Part shown: piece by piece, positions 4,730 to 5,516 of the stretch
Position numbering within the stretch: the first letter of the stretch is position 1
How the letters are laid out: each line of letters starts with the position of its first letter
Assembly: GCA_013335235.1 (NCBI GenBank)
Contig: JAAXVZ010000105.1
Coordinates: 1 to 5,516, forward strand
Direction of reading: 5' to 3'
Origin: Nanobdellota archaeon
GTDB taxonomy: Archaea > Nanobdellota > Nanobdellia > Woesearchaeales > GW2011-AR15
DNA length: 5,516 bases
Notes under the pieces: generated by a model
What the model saw: only the letters and a program-made list of their open reading frames with translations
Databases searched by the model: none
What the model was told of the DNA's origin: nothing
Position numbers and translations under genes: made by a program

Positions 4730-5516
4730 TGAGACAGTCGAGATACGCCCTTATGATAGCAGCTTCAAAGAGTATTTTCTAGAGGAAAAGTTCGCTCTTG
4801 GCTTGGAGATAGAGCATGTCGGCTCAACCTCTGTCCCTGGACTTGGAGGGAAGCATGTCCTTGATCTGCTGCTGATCGCAAGAAGCAAGGAAGACGCGCT
4901 TGAGAAAGTGAGAGTTCTTGAGAAAAGAGGTTACGAGATAAACCAAGATGCTGGTGATCCAGAAAGGATTTTCATGCATGCGGATAAAATGCTCCTTGGG
5001 AAAAGCCTGCATATCCATATGCATATCATGTGGACACAGAAATACAGGGAGATGCTTCTTTTCAGGGACCACATGATAGCGCATCCAGAAGACGCAAAAG
5101 AGTACTTTGCCCTGAAAAAAGACATAGCTGCAAAAGTAAATTATGATAGGGAAGAATATACTAAGATAAAGGCAGCATATGTCAAAGAGATAATCGAAAA
5201 AGCGACACTGCCATTATACTTCGCTCCGATAAATCTTGTCGGGAACAAGTACTATCGCCACTTCCTTTTCGAGAAAGGCGCAGACTTTGTCTTCTCTGAA
5301 TTGATGCTGTGCGAGCACATGGACCAGAACAGGGGCAAGCTGGATATCTTTGAAGAGGATCTGGAAAGGACGATTATCCAGATAGGCGCAGGGACAAAAA
5401 AAGAGATTGACACACTCATACCATTATTGCCTAATGTAAATGAAGTGAACCTGAACATGGGCTGCCCGCAATCATCTATGAAAGAGATATGCGGGGGCCT
5501 ACTCTCAAATAAGGAG
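4725..5516 (+). CDS. GrpB-family / tRNA-dihydrouridine synthase fusion, 3'-partial
   Basis: The 264 visible residues contain two domains, and the frame runs off the right edge. Residues 3-160 are GrpB-family, a small nucleotidyltransferase-like fold: 'IEHVGSTSVPGLGGKHVLDLLLI' (G33-S34 and D47), 'LHIHMHI' (96-101), 'LLFRDHMIAHPEDAKEYFALKK' (about 111-132), then 'YDREEYTKIKAAYVKEII' (about 140-157). From residue 163 a TIM-barrel dihydrouridine synthase begins: first strand 'LPLYFAPINLVGNKYYRHF', then 'GADFVFSEL' with E192, 'IIQIGAG' (217-223), and 'VNLNMGCPQSSM', where C247 is at the position of the catalytic cysteine of Dus enzymes. These use FMN and NADPH to reduce uridine in tRNA. The rest of the barrel and the tRNA-binding domain lie beyond the window. 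No ATG, GTG or TTG occurs in frame between M117 and L193, so the Dus part cannot be a separate gene. The GrpB substrate is unknown. The TATA box at 4696-4702 fixes the start. Confidence 0.88.
   Translation, partial: MHETVEIRPYDSSFKEYFLEEKFALGLEIEHVGSTSVPGLGGKHVLDLLLIARSKEDALEKVRVLEKRGYEINQDAGDPERIFMHADKMLLGKSLHIHMHIMWTQKYREMLLFRDHMIAHPEDAKEYFALKKDIAAKVNYDREEYTKIKAAYVKEIIEKATLPLYFAPINLVGNKYYRHFLFEKGADFVFSELMLCEHMDQNRGKLDIFEEDLERTIIQIGAGTKKEIDTLIPLLPNVNEVNLNMGCPQSSMKEICGGLLSNKE

Overview
The window looks archaeal. Three of its genes have a TATA-like box (TTTAAATA, TTAAATA or TATAAAAA) whose centre lies about 25-27 bases before an ATG, which is the geometry of archaeal leaderless transcripts. 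AGA, AGG and ATA codons are frequent, the genes are short and tightly packed, and the recognisable proteins (MarC family, PIN domain, GrpB and dihydrouridine synthase) are compatible with an archaeon. A small-genome (DPANN-like) lineage is a guess. There is no tRNA, rRNA, CRISPR array, IS element or phage hallmark.

Left part (1-2994, all on +): three genes I do not recognise. The first is cut by the left edge; its frame is open from base 1 and gives at least 561 residues. It is followed after 52 bases by a 109-residue gene with a good Shine-Dalgarno site, so the two are probably one operon. A T-rich terminator follows, then an A/T-rich gap with two TATA-like boxes, then a third soluble, aromatic-rich orphan protein. 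Promoter spacing places its start at 2194, not at the upstream ATG at 2176.

Middle (2995-4200): a short convergent gap holding candidate terminators for both directions, then a two-gene operon on the minus strand. Its first gene encodes a MarC-family (UPF0056) six-helix membrane protein. The second encodes a small four-helix membrane protein with one CxGxC motif in each of its two predicted outside loops.

Right part (4200-5516): a 40-base divergent gap separates the MarC gene from a stand-alone PIN-domain gene. One A/T element near its middle is correctly spaced to serve both directions. The PIN stop codon overlaps the TATA box of the last gene, which runs off the right edge. That gene is the most notable object here: a GrpB-family nucleotidyltransferase-like domain joined in frame to a tRNA-dihydrouridine synthase domain, with a 13-base palindrome across its predicted transcription and translation start.

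I see no defence or mobile system. The points most worth follow-up are the GrpB-Dus fusion, the shared divergent promoter, the twin-CxGxC membrane protein and the orphan gene cluster on the left.
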